A model generated the notes under the pieces. It was not told the DNA's origin. It saw only the letters and a list, made by a program, of their open reading frames with translations, and did no database searches. DNA of 64,000 bases, from NCBI GenBank assembly GCA_030248195.1, contig JASAND010006683.1, positions 1 to 64,000 of the forward strand, in the 5' to 3' direction. Source of the stretch: Trissonchulus latispiculum (Eukaryota; Nematoda; Enoplea; Enoplida; Ironidae). The translations under genes and the position numbers were made by a program. This document shows positions 21,601-31,144 of this stretch, piece after piece (within the stretch, counting starts at the first letter, position 1; every line of letters begins with the position of its first letter).

Positions 21601-23369
21601 ATGGGGTCTATGTTCACACCGGCTTGCACCCCGTTTAAATTATTCGATTCGGCGTCCAAAATTTTCCAAATTTTAGACGGTTCTTCAAGTTTAAACTAGC
21701 AGTGCTTTCCAACCGTTAGGCCTATACCAAAGCTGCCTTGCATATGCTGTCCAATATGTCTTCTCATGTTGTGTAAAAGCGTCGAAGTTTTCGTCGAACA
21801 CAACACCTGTGAGACATTTTTGAACATTTATATTGGGTGTCGCCAAAATCGGGGAATCAGGCAGGTTCTTTGAAGCGTACCGGGTCATAGGAAAGCAGCT
21901 AAGAACCAACGAGTGGATACTTTTTTGCCCACACACATGCTTTATATTCATGCAAAAAATGAATCAAATCGAAGGATGTTTGGGCAAAAGTCTAGTCACC
22001 CCCCCCGCCTTAAGCATTGGAGCGCTGCTAAGTTCAGCTTAGGTGGTCACTTAGGAGACTGTCAATCAAAACCTTTTCTTAGGAGTGCTGTCCACAACTG
22101 CGAATATTTCTCCTAAGTTTATAAGGGCAGCGCCAGCCGGTTTTAAGACAACTCTTTTAAAAAGGAGGATAGAGGGTACTGAAGAGAATCTTTTGCAGTG
22201 CGGTCCTGTTTTCTGGACAAAAAGTGGAGAAACCTAGCCAAGCAACTCTAAATTTCCCCCAGCAGCCATAGCCTTCAATTCTTTGTACAATAACAGTTCT
22301 GTGGGAATTACAATAACACTTATGGTTGATGAATTGTAACTTTAAACTTTAAATTAAAAATAATACTTTATAAGTTTTCCTTGGGCGGTTGTTGGCGTTG
22401 GAGCCGAAGCAGACCAATATATTTTTGTTCGATTTTGCAGAAAAGTTGCCTACAGGATTTTTCGATGACAAATCTGCAAATTGTATTTTTTTGGATCAAG
22501 CAGAAGGTTTCCGTTAGCTTAATTTAATTCCTTAATTTTGAGACTGTTTGTTTATTGTACAGGAAAATTACGCATATTAGTCTCGAAACCCGAAACGTCT
22601 ACCACCCATCAAAATGAAGTTAACAAACGTTAACTTTTTGCAATTTTACAATTTCAAAGATGCTCCTCTTGCTTTTTTAACCGCTACGTGCGCAGTGGCA
22701 GGCGACCCATCATAATGCACTGTAATCGACATATAGAGTAATTACCCACTAAAATGGCAAAGTTGTAAGAATCCAGCTTTGACTACTATATTATTACAAA
22801 ACTTTCGCCTACCTATAACCGCCAACTTGAAGCTAACTTTAAATATTTTAGATGCGAGCGCCCCAGAAGAAGGTGATTGCTACGGGTATTGGGCAAATGG
22901 TGAGATTTATTTACAATTTCTGTTAAAGTGTCATCTATAATTTCTTTAAACGTTCATTTACAATTTCAATTCTGTTTAAAGTTTCCACTTTCATTTTAAC
23001 TTATTTTGAATCAGCAGAGAGAATGTTATCCAGAATTTTAGAAGCATAAATGTCTTAAGACGTTGCAATTCTTCGAGACTTGTACAACTTTCCAGTAGCC
23101 TAATTGATGCATCCTTAACACACAAGTTTAAATCCATGTTCATCAAAAGTTAAATCTGTACCCTAAATTTTATGTCTTTCTTTCGCTATATAGTCGAGAA
23201 CAAATGTTCATCCGACGATGAGTGCTCAGAGATTTGCGATGGGATCACACATGATTTCGCGACTAAGTTTGGTATCGATGGTCCAGAATCATTTTGTGCC
23301 GAAACATTCTGCAGCTGCCAAGCCATGAAGCCTTGTTCAGAAGAAGGCCCACAAGGACTAAAGAAATAA
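12632..23369 (+). CDS. Small secreted protein with two 8-cysteine modules (5 exons)
   Basis: I join five exons: 12632-12674, 14975-15025, 21350-21529, 22852-22899 and 23194-23369, giving 165 residues. All four introns have GT..AG ends and are phase 1. Exon 1 encodes a signal peptide (MLKVLRIAALVATLG). The mature chain is two copies of one module with spacing C-x11-C-x5-C-x3-C-x18/19-C-x5/4-C-x-C-x5-C. Each module is split as a short exon carrying G-x-C-x3-GYW (module 1) or GDC-YGYW (module 2) plus a longer exon carrying the other seven cysteines. Eight cysteines per module suggest four disulfides. AATAAA follows the stop. I do not recognise the family; toxin, antimicrobial, inhibitor or structural roles are all possible and none is shown. 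Shared module spacing, consistent phases and the poly(A) signal make this a real gene despite short exons. Confidence 0.78.
12960..13260. mobile_element. Fragment of the 46-48 kb palindromic element family
   Basis: Lies in intron 1 of the 8-Cys gene. GGGTTCCGCAGTTTAACCATTTAGC and the following text through GAAACTGCTCGACAATGG and AAAAACTCGTTAA match 47,620-47,885, preceded by a GGCCCGGCC word pair. Confidence 0.65.
13340..14705. mobile_element. Long imperfect palindrome (foldback element), arms ~640 bp
   Basis: The left arm from about 13,345 to 14,040 pairs along most of its length with the reverse complement of 14,100-14,705. Shared anchors are GAATCGTCATGATGAGAGAAA, AAAATTTTCCCATCTCA, AATCGGTTAAGG, CAACTTTGACAAGCTACTGC and TTTCATTTTCGGGACCGCTTGG. 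No protein is encoded. It lies within intron 1 of the 8-Cys gene, so a transcript of that gene would contain a long hairpin. Confidence 0.85.
14975..15025 (+). CDS. 8-Cys gene exon 2: module 1, first cysteine
   Basis: 51 bases, phase 1 at both ends (acceptor TTTGTTTCAG, donor GTAAGT). Encodes VTVQEGCVEQGYWME, with the GYW that recurs in exon 4. Confidence 0.72.
15026..16826. other. 8-Cys gene intron 2, left part
   Basis: Intron 2 spans 15,026-21,349. This left part shows no gene or clear repeat; an open frame at 15,727-15,933 is AT-driven. Confidence 0.4.
16935..17299. repeat. Perfect 52-bp inverted repeat around CTCGAAAGTT repeats
   Basis: Arms begin GGGTATGTCAGCTTTAACTC and end CCGGAAAGTTG, and match exactly in inverted orientation. 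The loop consists of variants of TCTCGAAAGTTG and AAATATTTC, which are themselves semi-palindromic. Confidence 0.85.
17741..18025. repeat. 285-bp direct duplication, copy 1
   Basis: Begins GTAGCGCTTCTACCA and ends TTCCCTTACAT; nearly identical to 18,237-18,521. Contains the tRNA-like sequence at 17,895-17,968. Confidence 0.85.
17895..17968 (-). tRNA. tRNA-like sequence, CUA anticodon loop (probably not functional)
   Basis: On the minus strand: a perfect 7-bp acceptor stem GGTCCCG/CGGGACC, box A-like GTGTAGTGGTTAGC, loop CTCTAGA with CTA at the anticodon, and box B GGTTCGATCC. The body resembles a tRNA-Gln. The anticodon stem does not pair (TCTGA against GCAAA) and one T-stem pair is broken, so I regard it as a decayed or transposon-borne tRNA. 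Confidence 0.5.
18062..18120 (-). repeat. tRNA-derived fragment
   Basis: Minus-strand text has a perfect T arm (CTCGG-TTCGATT-CCGAG) and a weak anticodon arm. It lies between the two 285-bp copies. Confidence 0.4.
18237..18521. repeat. 285-bp direct duplication, copy 2
   Basis: Nearly identical to copy 1, with a handful of substitutions and equal length. Contains the tRNA-like sequence at 18,391-18,464. Confidence 0.85.
18391..18464 (-). tRNA. tRNA-like sequence, CUA anticodon loop, second copy
   Basis: Same layout as the copy at 17,895-17,968, but here four of five anticodon-stem pairs form (TCTGA against GCAGA). Loop CTCTAGA again puts CTA in the anticodon position. The acceptor stem is perfect. 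Better preserved than copy 1. Confidence 0.5.
18670..21349. other. 8-Cys gene intron 2, right part
   Basis: No gene is visible. At 20,349-20,745 a GTCCAGGATTTGG..AGGGGTGGCGG segment and a facing CCTCCCCCCCCCCTGGATAC suggest a degraded element with G/C-homopolymer ends. A weak tRNA-like stretch lies near 19,050-19,115 on the minus strand. Confidence 0.4.
21350..21529 (+). CDS. 8-Cys gene exon 3: module 1, seven cysteines
   Basis: 180 bases, phase 1 at both ends. Cysteines spaced x5, x3, x18, x5, x1, x5; includes FEDA and a final VC before a basic linker (SERKRTVRG). Donor is AGAG|GTTACT, somewhat weak but the only one that keeps frame into exon 4. Confidence 0.75.
21530..22851. other. 8-Cys gene intron 3
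   Basis: 1.3 kb, AT-rich. An 86-codon minus frame at 21,691-21,951 has no recognisable domain and could be a transposon remnant. Intron 4 (22,900-23,193) holds nothing notable. Confidence 0.4.
22852..22899 (+). CDS. 8-Cys gene exon 4: module 2, first cysteine
   Basis: 48 bases, phase 1 at both ends, donor GTGAGA. Encodes ASAPEEGDCYGYWAN, the counterpart of exon 2. Confidence 0.72.
23194..23369 (+). CDS. 8-Cys gene exon 5: module 2, seven cysteines and stop
   Basis: Encodes 58 residues from VENKC to the stop, with cysteine spacing x5, x3, x19, x4, x1, x5 and a short GPQGLKK tail. The counterpart of exon 3. Confidence 0.78.
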
Positions 23370-23447
23370 TTTAGCCTGTTGATTTACTTTTTATTGAACT
23401 GTATCAACTTTATTTCATGGTACATTTTATGACTTTTTTCTGGTGAT

Positions 23448-23453
23448 AATAAA
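23448..23453 (+). terminator. Poly(A) signal of 8-Cys gene
   Basis: AATAAA 79 bases after the stop codon. Confidence 0.7.
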
Positions 23454-23688
23454 AAGGCCTTAGTAACAACTTGTGTATGATTGCATTATTCCATTGTGAG
23501 CGTGGAAGGAGGGTTGAGGGGTGTTGACCCCTTGACATTAGTTTCTTAAAACAGCAATATAACAATTTTAAGCCTATGTCTGTACCTAGTTTTATTTAAT
23601 TCAAGCTTCAAAAACAAAAACACACTATTATGGTAATATTACCTTAACCATGCATCCTTTTCGGCCCAAAAAGACCTTCAGGCTTTTT

Positions 23689-24984
23689 TGTCCGTGTATC
23701 AAGTGGCCATTTGATATTTGAGGTCGCCAAAATTCAAAACTCAAGGTCAAGCTCGTCTTGATTTTTGATTTTTATTTCAGCAACAAAACAAACACACAAG
23801 TTGGCTAGTTTTGATTTTTGATATTTTGCCGGTTTCAAAATCAAAAATCAAACTGGACTCTGACTGGCTGGTGCCTCTGAGGCCTTATTTGCTGCCTTAA
23901 ATACCACGTGACTTTGTCATGCTTTAGCGCTGCATGCTGATTGGCCGTGACTTATTGCTAAAATAGACGGAAGACAATTCTTGATGCCGACAGCTGATAT
24001 TCCAACAAATGATTAAATGTCTGTATAATATTGTAGTGGGTGGTTATAATAGGCGGAATCGGAAACGTAGCCAAAATCAGGGCTTAAAAACGGAAATAAA
24101 AGCGAACGCAGTCTAATAAGCGAAAACGAAATCAGAAATCGGGTCTACTAGGCGGAAACGGAATAAGTGCCTAAGAAGAGTAACCGTTAATAAAATGAGC
24201 TAATAAATGGAATTATAGTATAGCTGGTGGAATAAAAATTAAATGCAAATAACAATCTTGGATCTTGAACTATTCAATAAATAATAGAGTAGAAATTGAA
24301 TAAGCAAATAAATGAAATTTATATAGTATAGGATCCATGTAAAAGTCACTTTGATGCGCTAACTGTTTTTCTTGGAGCTTTTTTCAAGGGAGTTCTTAGG
24401 GTTCTGGGGATTCTTAACTTTTCGAAGATATTTGACCAACTACATTTTAATTTCAAATTAGGGGATCTTGGGTTCTTCATATTTAATCATCAATAAAATT
24501 CTAGTAGGATTAAAAATAAGTAGGTTCGCTATATTCTGAACCAGTGACCTGATAAAATTGGTCCGCTTAATATGCCATGATTTCACGTTTTGTCCGCATT
24601 CTACACCCCAAGTGTGCGTTTTCAGTCCTCTTATTATACCTCCAATCAGCTTCGTTCTGCGGCCGCTATTTGTACTGGTCTCGTCTGTCTGTCGGCATTA
24701 TGAATTGTTTTCCGCTTATTTTAGCAATAAGTCACGGCCAATCAGCATGAAGCGCTAAAGCATGACAAAGGTATTTAAGGCAGCCAACAAGGCCTCAGAG
24801 GTACTAGCCAATCAGAGTCCAGTTTGATTTTTGATTTTGAAACCGACAAAATATCAAAAATCAAAACTAGCCAACTTGTGTGCTTGTTTTCTTGCTGAAA
24901 TAAAAATCAAATGTCAAGGTCTTTAGCTTGAGGTTCTGAATTTTGGCGACCTCAAATATCAAATGGCCACTTGATACACGGACA
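23689..24984. mobile_element. Foldback element with ~270-bp terminal inverted repeats
   Basis: Starts TGTCCGTGTATCAAGTGGCC and ends with the reverse complement. The arms (to about 23,964 and from about 24,717) match closely and include CACGGCCAATCAGCATG. CTTTTT flanks both ends and may be a target-site duplication. The middle holds GGCGGAATCGGAAACG-type words and no open frame. Confidence 0.88.
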
Positions 24985-24989
24985 CTTTT

Positions 24990-27885
24990 TCTGTACATTA
25001 CGATGATACATGACTGAAACTTTTCCACCAAAGTTTATGGTTTAAGTTTTAGGTAATAATTTCTTCTTTAATGTGTTTAATTTTAATACTGCCGAATAAT
25101 TGCTGCACCAGGTATGTGTACCTATATCATATCGGCTCAGAGTTGGTGGTCTCTTAAACTAATGACAAACCACAAAGCTATGATTTAAAAATATAAAAAA
25201 TTAACATTAAATTTAGTGTCGCCTCTGAAGCTCTTGCATTCTTTTATGTATATATGTGTTGTCCTTATTCCGGTCTTTCCTGCTGCGCCTCAGCGCAGCA
25301 GGTAGTTTAAATTTGCTCTGGCCGAGCTCCAGCACACACTTTGTTCGTTAAACATGCATTTTACCATAAATGCATGCGTGCAATGGTTTAAGATAGACAT
25401 TGTATGATTTATGTTTGGATTTCTGTTTTGGTGGTTTTCTGCTTCCAATCCATGTAATTACGTATGTGTGTAAATTGAGTGAAGAATTCGAAACCGGAAA
25501 TTTTATTCTTTTCTGCATGACTAATCAAGCTTTTCAACTGACGCAGATCACTGTGGGATTATATTGATAGCTTATTGTATGTTCTGTTAACAACAGTCAA
25601 AATCAAAATTGTTTTCACAATGTAGAATATAAGCCAATTTTTCCAAAGCTAGCAGAATAGATAACTGCACGATGTTTTGCAGAAAATTTTGCAGTACCTA
25701 TTAGCAGTCGCCAGAACACTTTTGGAAAAATATAAACTGCGCAGCAGGTTTATAATTTCATAAAATATTCATCCGACGAAAACATAACCTTTTGCACAAA
25801 ATCTTGCTTGTTTAGAGAGGGCAAGTGACCCGTGCGCGTGTAGCTTTTCCAGTGCGAAGCGCCTCTGTGCACGAGTTTGCAACCATGTATATTGAGATAT
25901 ATATATAGCTGAACAAAATATATAGCAACTTTGTCCGGGGATTTTTGCGATCATTTGAAATCCTAAGGTTTCGTTGACTAAAACTAAATCTTTAACGTTA
26001 ATTAATACCATATTTCTTAAGTTATGATGGAAATTGATGGAAGCAATACAGCTGAAAGCTAAACATTTGGTTGTTACATTTATTCGCATTAGTTCTTAAA
26101 TCTTAGGAATTACTATGTTTTCAGGGCTTATTTCTAAATCCAATACATTTGCACAATTCTTGCTTGAATCTAATTTCGAGACTTGCAGAAGCAAAATTAG
26201 AGATCATACATTTTATATTTTAAATATTGTAACAAATTGGATATGTACAATTTTAAGCCTAGATTTTTGGAATAAGAATATATTCATTTTCGCAACAGTC
26301 AATGCAGCAGCCAATAGGATTCCAGTGGGCATCCAATAACAGTGCCGTGTCTTCCATGCTTACAGCTTTCAGTTTCAGGGTTCGAAGCAATAAATATTTT
26401 CTTCAACTGTCGGATCAGCTGGACAGTCAAAGATCAAAAGGACTACCTGTTAAGCTGTATAAAACTTGTTGACAGAAAAGAGTTAACATAATATTGATTT
26501 AGCCACTGACAGTGGAACTGAAGCCTTTTCCTGGTTCCTCCTGGGTAAATTGAATTATGCCTCAACATCAACAATAACCACGCTCAAGTGTTGGATCAAC
26601 TGTAGACTCAAAGATCAAAGTGACCGCCTCTTAAGCTCACTGGCACGAAAGAGTTACCATAATGTTTATTCACAGTGCAGTCGCTGTTATGGTTGTCAGC
26701 TAAGATGCTGAAAAGTAAATCTAATGATTAAGTTGCTGCTGCCTGCTAGTATTATTTTACGAAAGCATGGATAGAATTCAGTTTCAAAAATTAGATTTTA
26801 GCATGTGATTGAAATTTCGAAATGACCTGCATGATTGCTAACACAACTATGCTCAAGGTCTTCGATTCATTTATGTATCTTCACGCAATTTGCACGGAGT
26901 AAGAGTTTGAGTTAAGGTTAAGAAATCAACAGTTGAGGACGAACGACCTTCTATATATACTTGTACATTTTAATTAATTTAATTCATCCGTATTTGCCAA
27001 ATTGTCAACATTTTATCACATCGCAGCAACTTTGTTGGGAAGAGGGGAAGGTACCTGTTGTAGCTGTAAACAATTTCCTTTAAATAGGCAGCATTGAGTA
27101 TCATTAGGTACTTGCTTTAATTTGATTTCCTGCCAACTGGAATCCTATGGGCTGCTGCATTAGACTGTTGCAAAAAGGAATATGTTCTTATTCCTAAAAT
27201 CTAGACTTTAAATCCTAGTGGCTATTTTTGTCCACTTCATCCCAGAAATAAATTCCGAAAAAGGAAAAATAATGGTACGTAACCTAACTTGTTTTTATAA
27301 ACCATACGTATTCAATTTGTTCTAATCTTTAAAATATAAAATGTGGAATCCCAAATTTCCATCTTAACTTAAGAAATATGGTATTAATTAATGTCAAAGA
27401 TTTAGTTTTAGTCAACGAAGCCTTAGGATTTCAACAAATGATCGCAAAAATCCCCGGACTCAACTTGTTCTATGACAAACAAAGCCGATAAATAAAATGC
27501 CTATATATATATATATATATACTACACCTCTTGCACTGACAAATCATAAAATCATATTAACAGAAAGAAATGTTCATGAGAGAAATTAATGAGGAAGAAA
27601 CACAATGCACAACTGTTTTGTGCCATGGAAGACTAGCGATTTAGCGTCTATTTATATATTCTAGATCATTTGTGGTTTGTCATTATTTCAAAAGACTACA
27701 GCACAAAAATAATAACTCTGATTTGATCTAACATATGTACTCAGACCTGGTGTAGCAATTATTCAAGAGCATGAAAAATAAGCATATTTTAGAAGAAATT
27801 ATTAAGAACCTAAACTTAAACTATAAACTTTGGTGGAAAGGCTTCAGTCCCACTTCATTGTAAAAGTGTTCGTGAGCTTGATTCT
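24990..27885. mobile_element. Large nested foldback element
   Basis: Outer arms: about 25,000-25,190 faces 27,660-27,870 (TTTCCACCAAAGTTTATGG with its complement, AATAATTTCTTCT). Inner arms: about 25,920-26,330 faces 27,145-27,480 (GGGGATTTTTGCGATCATTTG, GCAGCAGCCAATAGGATTCC). The centre has two diverged direct copies (about 26,370-26,520 and 26,575-26,700, GGATCA..CTG..AGACTCAAAGATCAAA). No coding frame. Confidence 0.75.
27502..27523. repeat. (TA)n microsatellite
   Basis: A run of TA dinucleotides. Confidence 0.85.
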
Positions 27886-27914
27886 GATTTTCAAACACCT
27901 GTCCATGATATTAA

Positions 27915-28140
27915 AAGTGGCCTTTTGTGGTCCTGACAGTGGTCCCGGATAGTGGTCCTGAAGGTGATACTGATTTTAGACACTTGGTCCTGGTCCTGGG
28001 GAGTGGTCCTGAGGGCGGTCCTGAAAGTGTTCCTGGTCTTAAACCCTTGGTCCTGGTAGTGGTCCTGGTTATTGACCCCGGTCCTAATCCTGGTCCTGAA
28101 CAGTGGTCCTGGCCCTGGCCCTGATCCTGGTCCTGCTTTT
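27915..28140 (+). repeat. GGTCCTG word array
   Basis: About twenty copies of GGTCCTG and near variants (GGTCCCG, GGCCCTG) with irregular spacers. A 65-codon frame through it (27,927-28,124) is a by-product of the repeat. Confidence 0.75.
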
Positions 28141-29185
28141 AGACCCCACCCAATTGTACGAGTACGATAAATATGTAACAGACCTAGGAACTAGTAAGTA
28201 ACTAGTTAGAAAAATACTAAATTAGGTAAAACTCTTGGGTATGCGAATTTATTAAGCACGAAACTTAAGTAAAATATTTAGACAAATTTGCGAATTCTTT
28301 AGCTTTAACAAAAAAGAATTAAAACTAAAGACAGAATATTAGGTAACAATTAGCTAGAGCTAAGATATACGGTAGAAACAGTAGGTAGCTAACGTATTTG
28401 TTAATTGTTGTAGAATAATAAAGTGTTGTTGTTTAATAATAAAGTAATGTGTAATTGTTGTTGTCTATGCAGTTAGTATCTCTGTGTTGTCTTGTCCTTG
28501 AAATTGTGTGTGTTAGCTTTGACCAAGTAGGTTTTTCTTTATAATCATTGAGTCTCTGTCTGTCCAACTTGAGCTAGAAGAGTGGCCAAAAGGTTTATCG
28601 TTCAGTTAGAATTGGAAATTGGGTTTGGGCTATTGCGTTTATCAACTTGTCAGAAAATTGAATGTTCTAGAAGCTTGCTTACGTCAATTGAAGGACTAAA
28701 AAAGGGAAACCAAGAGTTAGATTACCTCTGAGGATTCTAGTAAAGGAAATTGGAACTAATTTTGGATTTGGGATAAATTGCTGGATGTTTCGTAATTGCC
28801 AAAGTCTTGCTGTAGTCCAAAAAGGACAACTTTGTAGTTTTCTGTTAGTCAGTCTCGGTACTAGCTGCTGGAAGTAAAGTCGTGTCCGTGGATTCTGCTT
28901 CTATTCTGTACCTGTAATCCTGTCTTGGTCATTAAAGCACTGTGTTGTGTATCGGTTTCATAGCAGCCGAAGACTCAGAAGAGTGATAGAGCCTGTAGGG
29001 GCATACGAACTTCAACGAACTTTATCCACTTCATTTAGCTTTGCTATGTCGTTGGTCGGCCCACAGCCAGGGACAAACACTCCCTGCTAATGCTGAATGC
29101 TAAATGCTTGAGAAAACAAATATGGCAAATAAACTCATGATAACGAGGCACCGTTTTGAACCTCAGCTGAAACCTTTCATTTAAA
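28141..29185. other. Intergenic, no gene seen
   Basis: AT-rich and unique-looking; no coding frame, no clear repeat. Confidence 0.4.
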
Positions 29186-29643
29186 CAAGAGTGCACAATT
29201 GCACTATATATAAGAAGATGAGTAAGCCACTAGAGGGTTTCTCTTGAGTGCATTGTGTAACGGTGCTCCGCCCACAATACGCGTTCCCCGTTTGGTAGGA
29301 GGGGTAGCAAAAAGAGGTCCTCGTTAGGAGGGTGGTAGCCGAAAGGGCTCTCACTTTTCTCACTTTGGTGGGGGGAGGGGATAGGCAGAAAGGGTTCCCC
29401 GCCCCGTGGTAGGGGTCGCCAAGTCAGGTTAAGCTTGGCTGAATCTGACTGGTTGTTGGCGACCCCCCCCCCAAACGGGGACCACTTTTGCTTACCCCCA
29501 TTTTGGAAATAAACAGAAACTACCCTAATCCTCTGCTCTACCCCTCCCCCACCAAACGAAGAGGGGGTCTCTGCAATCTGATTGGCTGTTGGCTGGTGGC
29601 TTACTCTTCGTCTTCTTATACATAATGCAATTATGTGCTCTTG
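29186..29643. mobile_element. MITE with ~50-bp inverted ends, copy 1
   Basis: Begins CAAGAGTGCACAATTGCAC and ends TGCAATTATGTGCTCTTG; inverted similarity continues through ATAAGAAGA..AGTAAGCCAC. The interior has CACAATACGCG and G- or C-homopolymer tracts. Related copies lie at 29,807 and 38,970. Confidence 0.8.
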
Positions 29644-29806
29644 ATCTAAGGTTTAGTTTTAGTTTAATGTGGTGATCCTTTCACAAACATCAATTTTGAA
29701 CCGTTATGTCTCCTTCATTTACTTGGGTTGAGGAGATTGGTATTGGGCGTTGGTCGGATTTTTTATCGGCCAAGCCAATTGGTTTGGCCGGACTTTGGTC
29801 GTTGGC

Positions 29807-30010
29807 AAAGAGTACATAATTACGATATAAGAAGAAGAGTAAGCCACTAAAGGGCTTCTCTTCTTGGTATTGAGTAACGGTGTTCCTGCCACAATACGCG
29901 AATGTTCTCCCGTTTTCCGGGAGGTCGCTCTGTTCGACAAAGCATATCCCCCTCCGTCCGGTGGGGGGTAGCCGAAGAGGTCCCCGTTTGTTGGGAGAGC
30001 CTTTCGCTAG
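29807..30010. mobile_element. MITE, copy 2 (left end only)
   Basis: AAGAGTACATAATTACGATATAAGAAG..AGTAAGCCACTAAAGGGCTTCTCTT..AACGGTG..CACAATACGCGAATG matches copy 1 and copy 3; no right terminus is visible. Confidence 0.6.
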
Positions 30011-30439
30011 CTGTCTTGGAGTTCTGTTTCTTTACATTCCCGGCTTTATTGATCCTATTTGTGTGGCTTCATAATCGAAGAAAAAATCTAAGCCTAGGTC
30101 AGAAGAGGCTGAGGCTGTCAAAGAGAAGGAAGAAAAAACGGACGAAGAAAGCGAAGAAGAAAAAGAAAGCGAGGAGGAAACTAGTGACTATTTCTGTTAC
30201 TTATATGTTTGTTGGAATTAAAAACTGTGTTGGATAGGAAATAATTAATGGTTGAGATGTACACTTTTCGATTAGATAAACCGCACTATTAATTTGCAGA
30301 CTTATATTGCCCCTAATTCAACAATGGTGAGAGCATGTGGTGGCATCTTTTTCTGCAGGTGCCAAAGTCTGGTTCGATTTTTTAGTAACTTCAGCATCAG
30401 ATCAGAGGTCTTACTGCTAGTAACGATTAAAGACAAAGC

Positions 30440-31030
30440 TTTTTGTCAAGTGTCCCACCACTATTAGGCACGCTTTGCGGCCTGTACGCAGTCAACAGGC
30501 GGAGAGAAGAAGATCACGGACAGGAAACGTAATCCCCGAGCAAACTACTGAACGGTTATTTCAGTCACTCCCATGATTTTTTGCCTAATGCAATTGTGTC
30601 CCTTCCCAACCTGAAAACCAGCGCGAAAGGCAAAAGGGAAAATTCCGAGGCGGCGAATCGGAGACGGTGGGAGGGAAAAGACAACGCTTTGATGCAAGAG
30701 CGAAAGGCTTGAAGTTGATCGAGCGTGAGCGAAAGCCATTATACCTTGTGTAGAAGTCTATTATAATTCGCTCGAAATTAAGAGTTTAAGCAGGTTTTGA
30801 CATTTTACATTTGCTTCAGTTGCATTGCTACCAAACTATGCTTGCTACCCTTTGGATGTGAAGAAAATACCGGCTTAACACAATCTACGGCATCTGTGCA
30901 CTCGATACGTCACAATGGCACGCTTAGAATAGTAAAAACTCGAATCCTTTGAATTAGTTTTTGAATAGCGAAATCGACGCAATAATGGAGGCAATCTTAG
31001 CCTTCAATAAAGTCTTAATTTTGTAGTGGC
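30440..31030 (+). mobile_element. Possible solo 5' region of the non-LTR element family
   Basis: The stretch GCGGAGAGAAGAAGATCACGGACAGGAAACGTAATCCCC resembles GCGGAGAAGCGAAGATCAGGGACAGAAAACCTGATCCCC upstream of the retrotransposon frame at 33,264, and both regions end in GTCTTAATTTTGT (31,012 and 33,247). Similarity between these anchors is patchy. It lies immediately upstream of the BPI-like gene. Confidence 0.45.
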
Positions 31031-31062
31031 CTCAGTTTTTATCGAATTCTTCGACTTTTAAC

Positions 31063-31144
31063 ATGATGATTTACAGTTCCATTTTAAGTTTGCTAGGTGT
31101 TGCTCTTGCTCTGGCGATTTCAGCAGAATCTCAAGTAGATCAAC
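31063..31144 (+). CDS. BPI-like gene exon 1: signal peptide
   Basis: Two consecutive ATGs at 31063 and 31066; I use the first. Ends in phase 1 at donor GTAGGT. Confidence 0.62.

Noticed and set aside
21691..21951. 86-codon minus frame with FDENFDAFTQHEKTYW
   Set aside because: Could be a transposase remnant but I recognise no domain and see no splice or repeat context.
27927..28124. 65-codon frame of Gly/Pro/Val/Leu repeats
   Set aside because: By-product of the GGTCCTG array.
30070..30237. Lys/Arg-rich frame (KKRTKKAKKKKKARRK)
   Set aside because: Purine-rich low complexity next to a MITE copy; not a nuclear-localisation protein.
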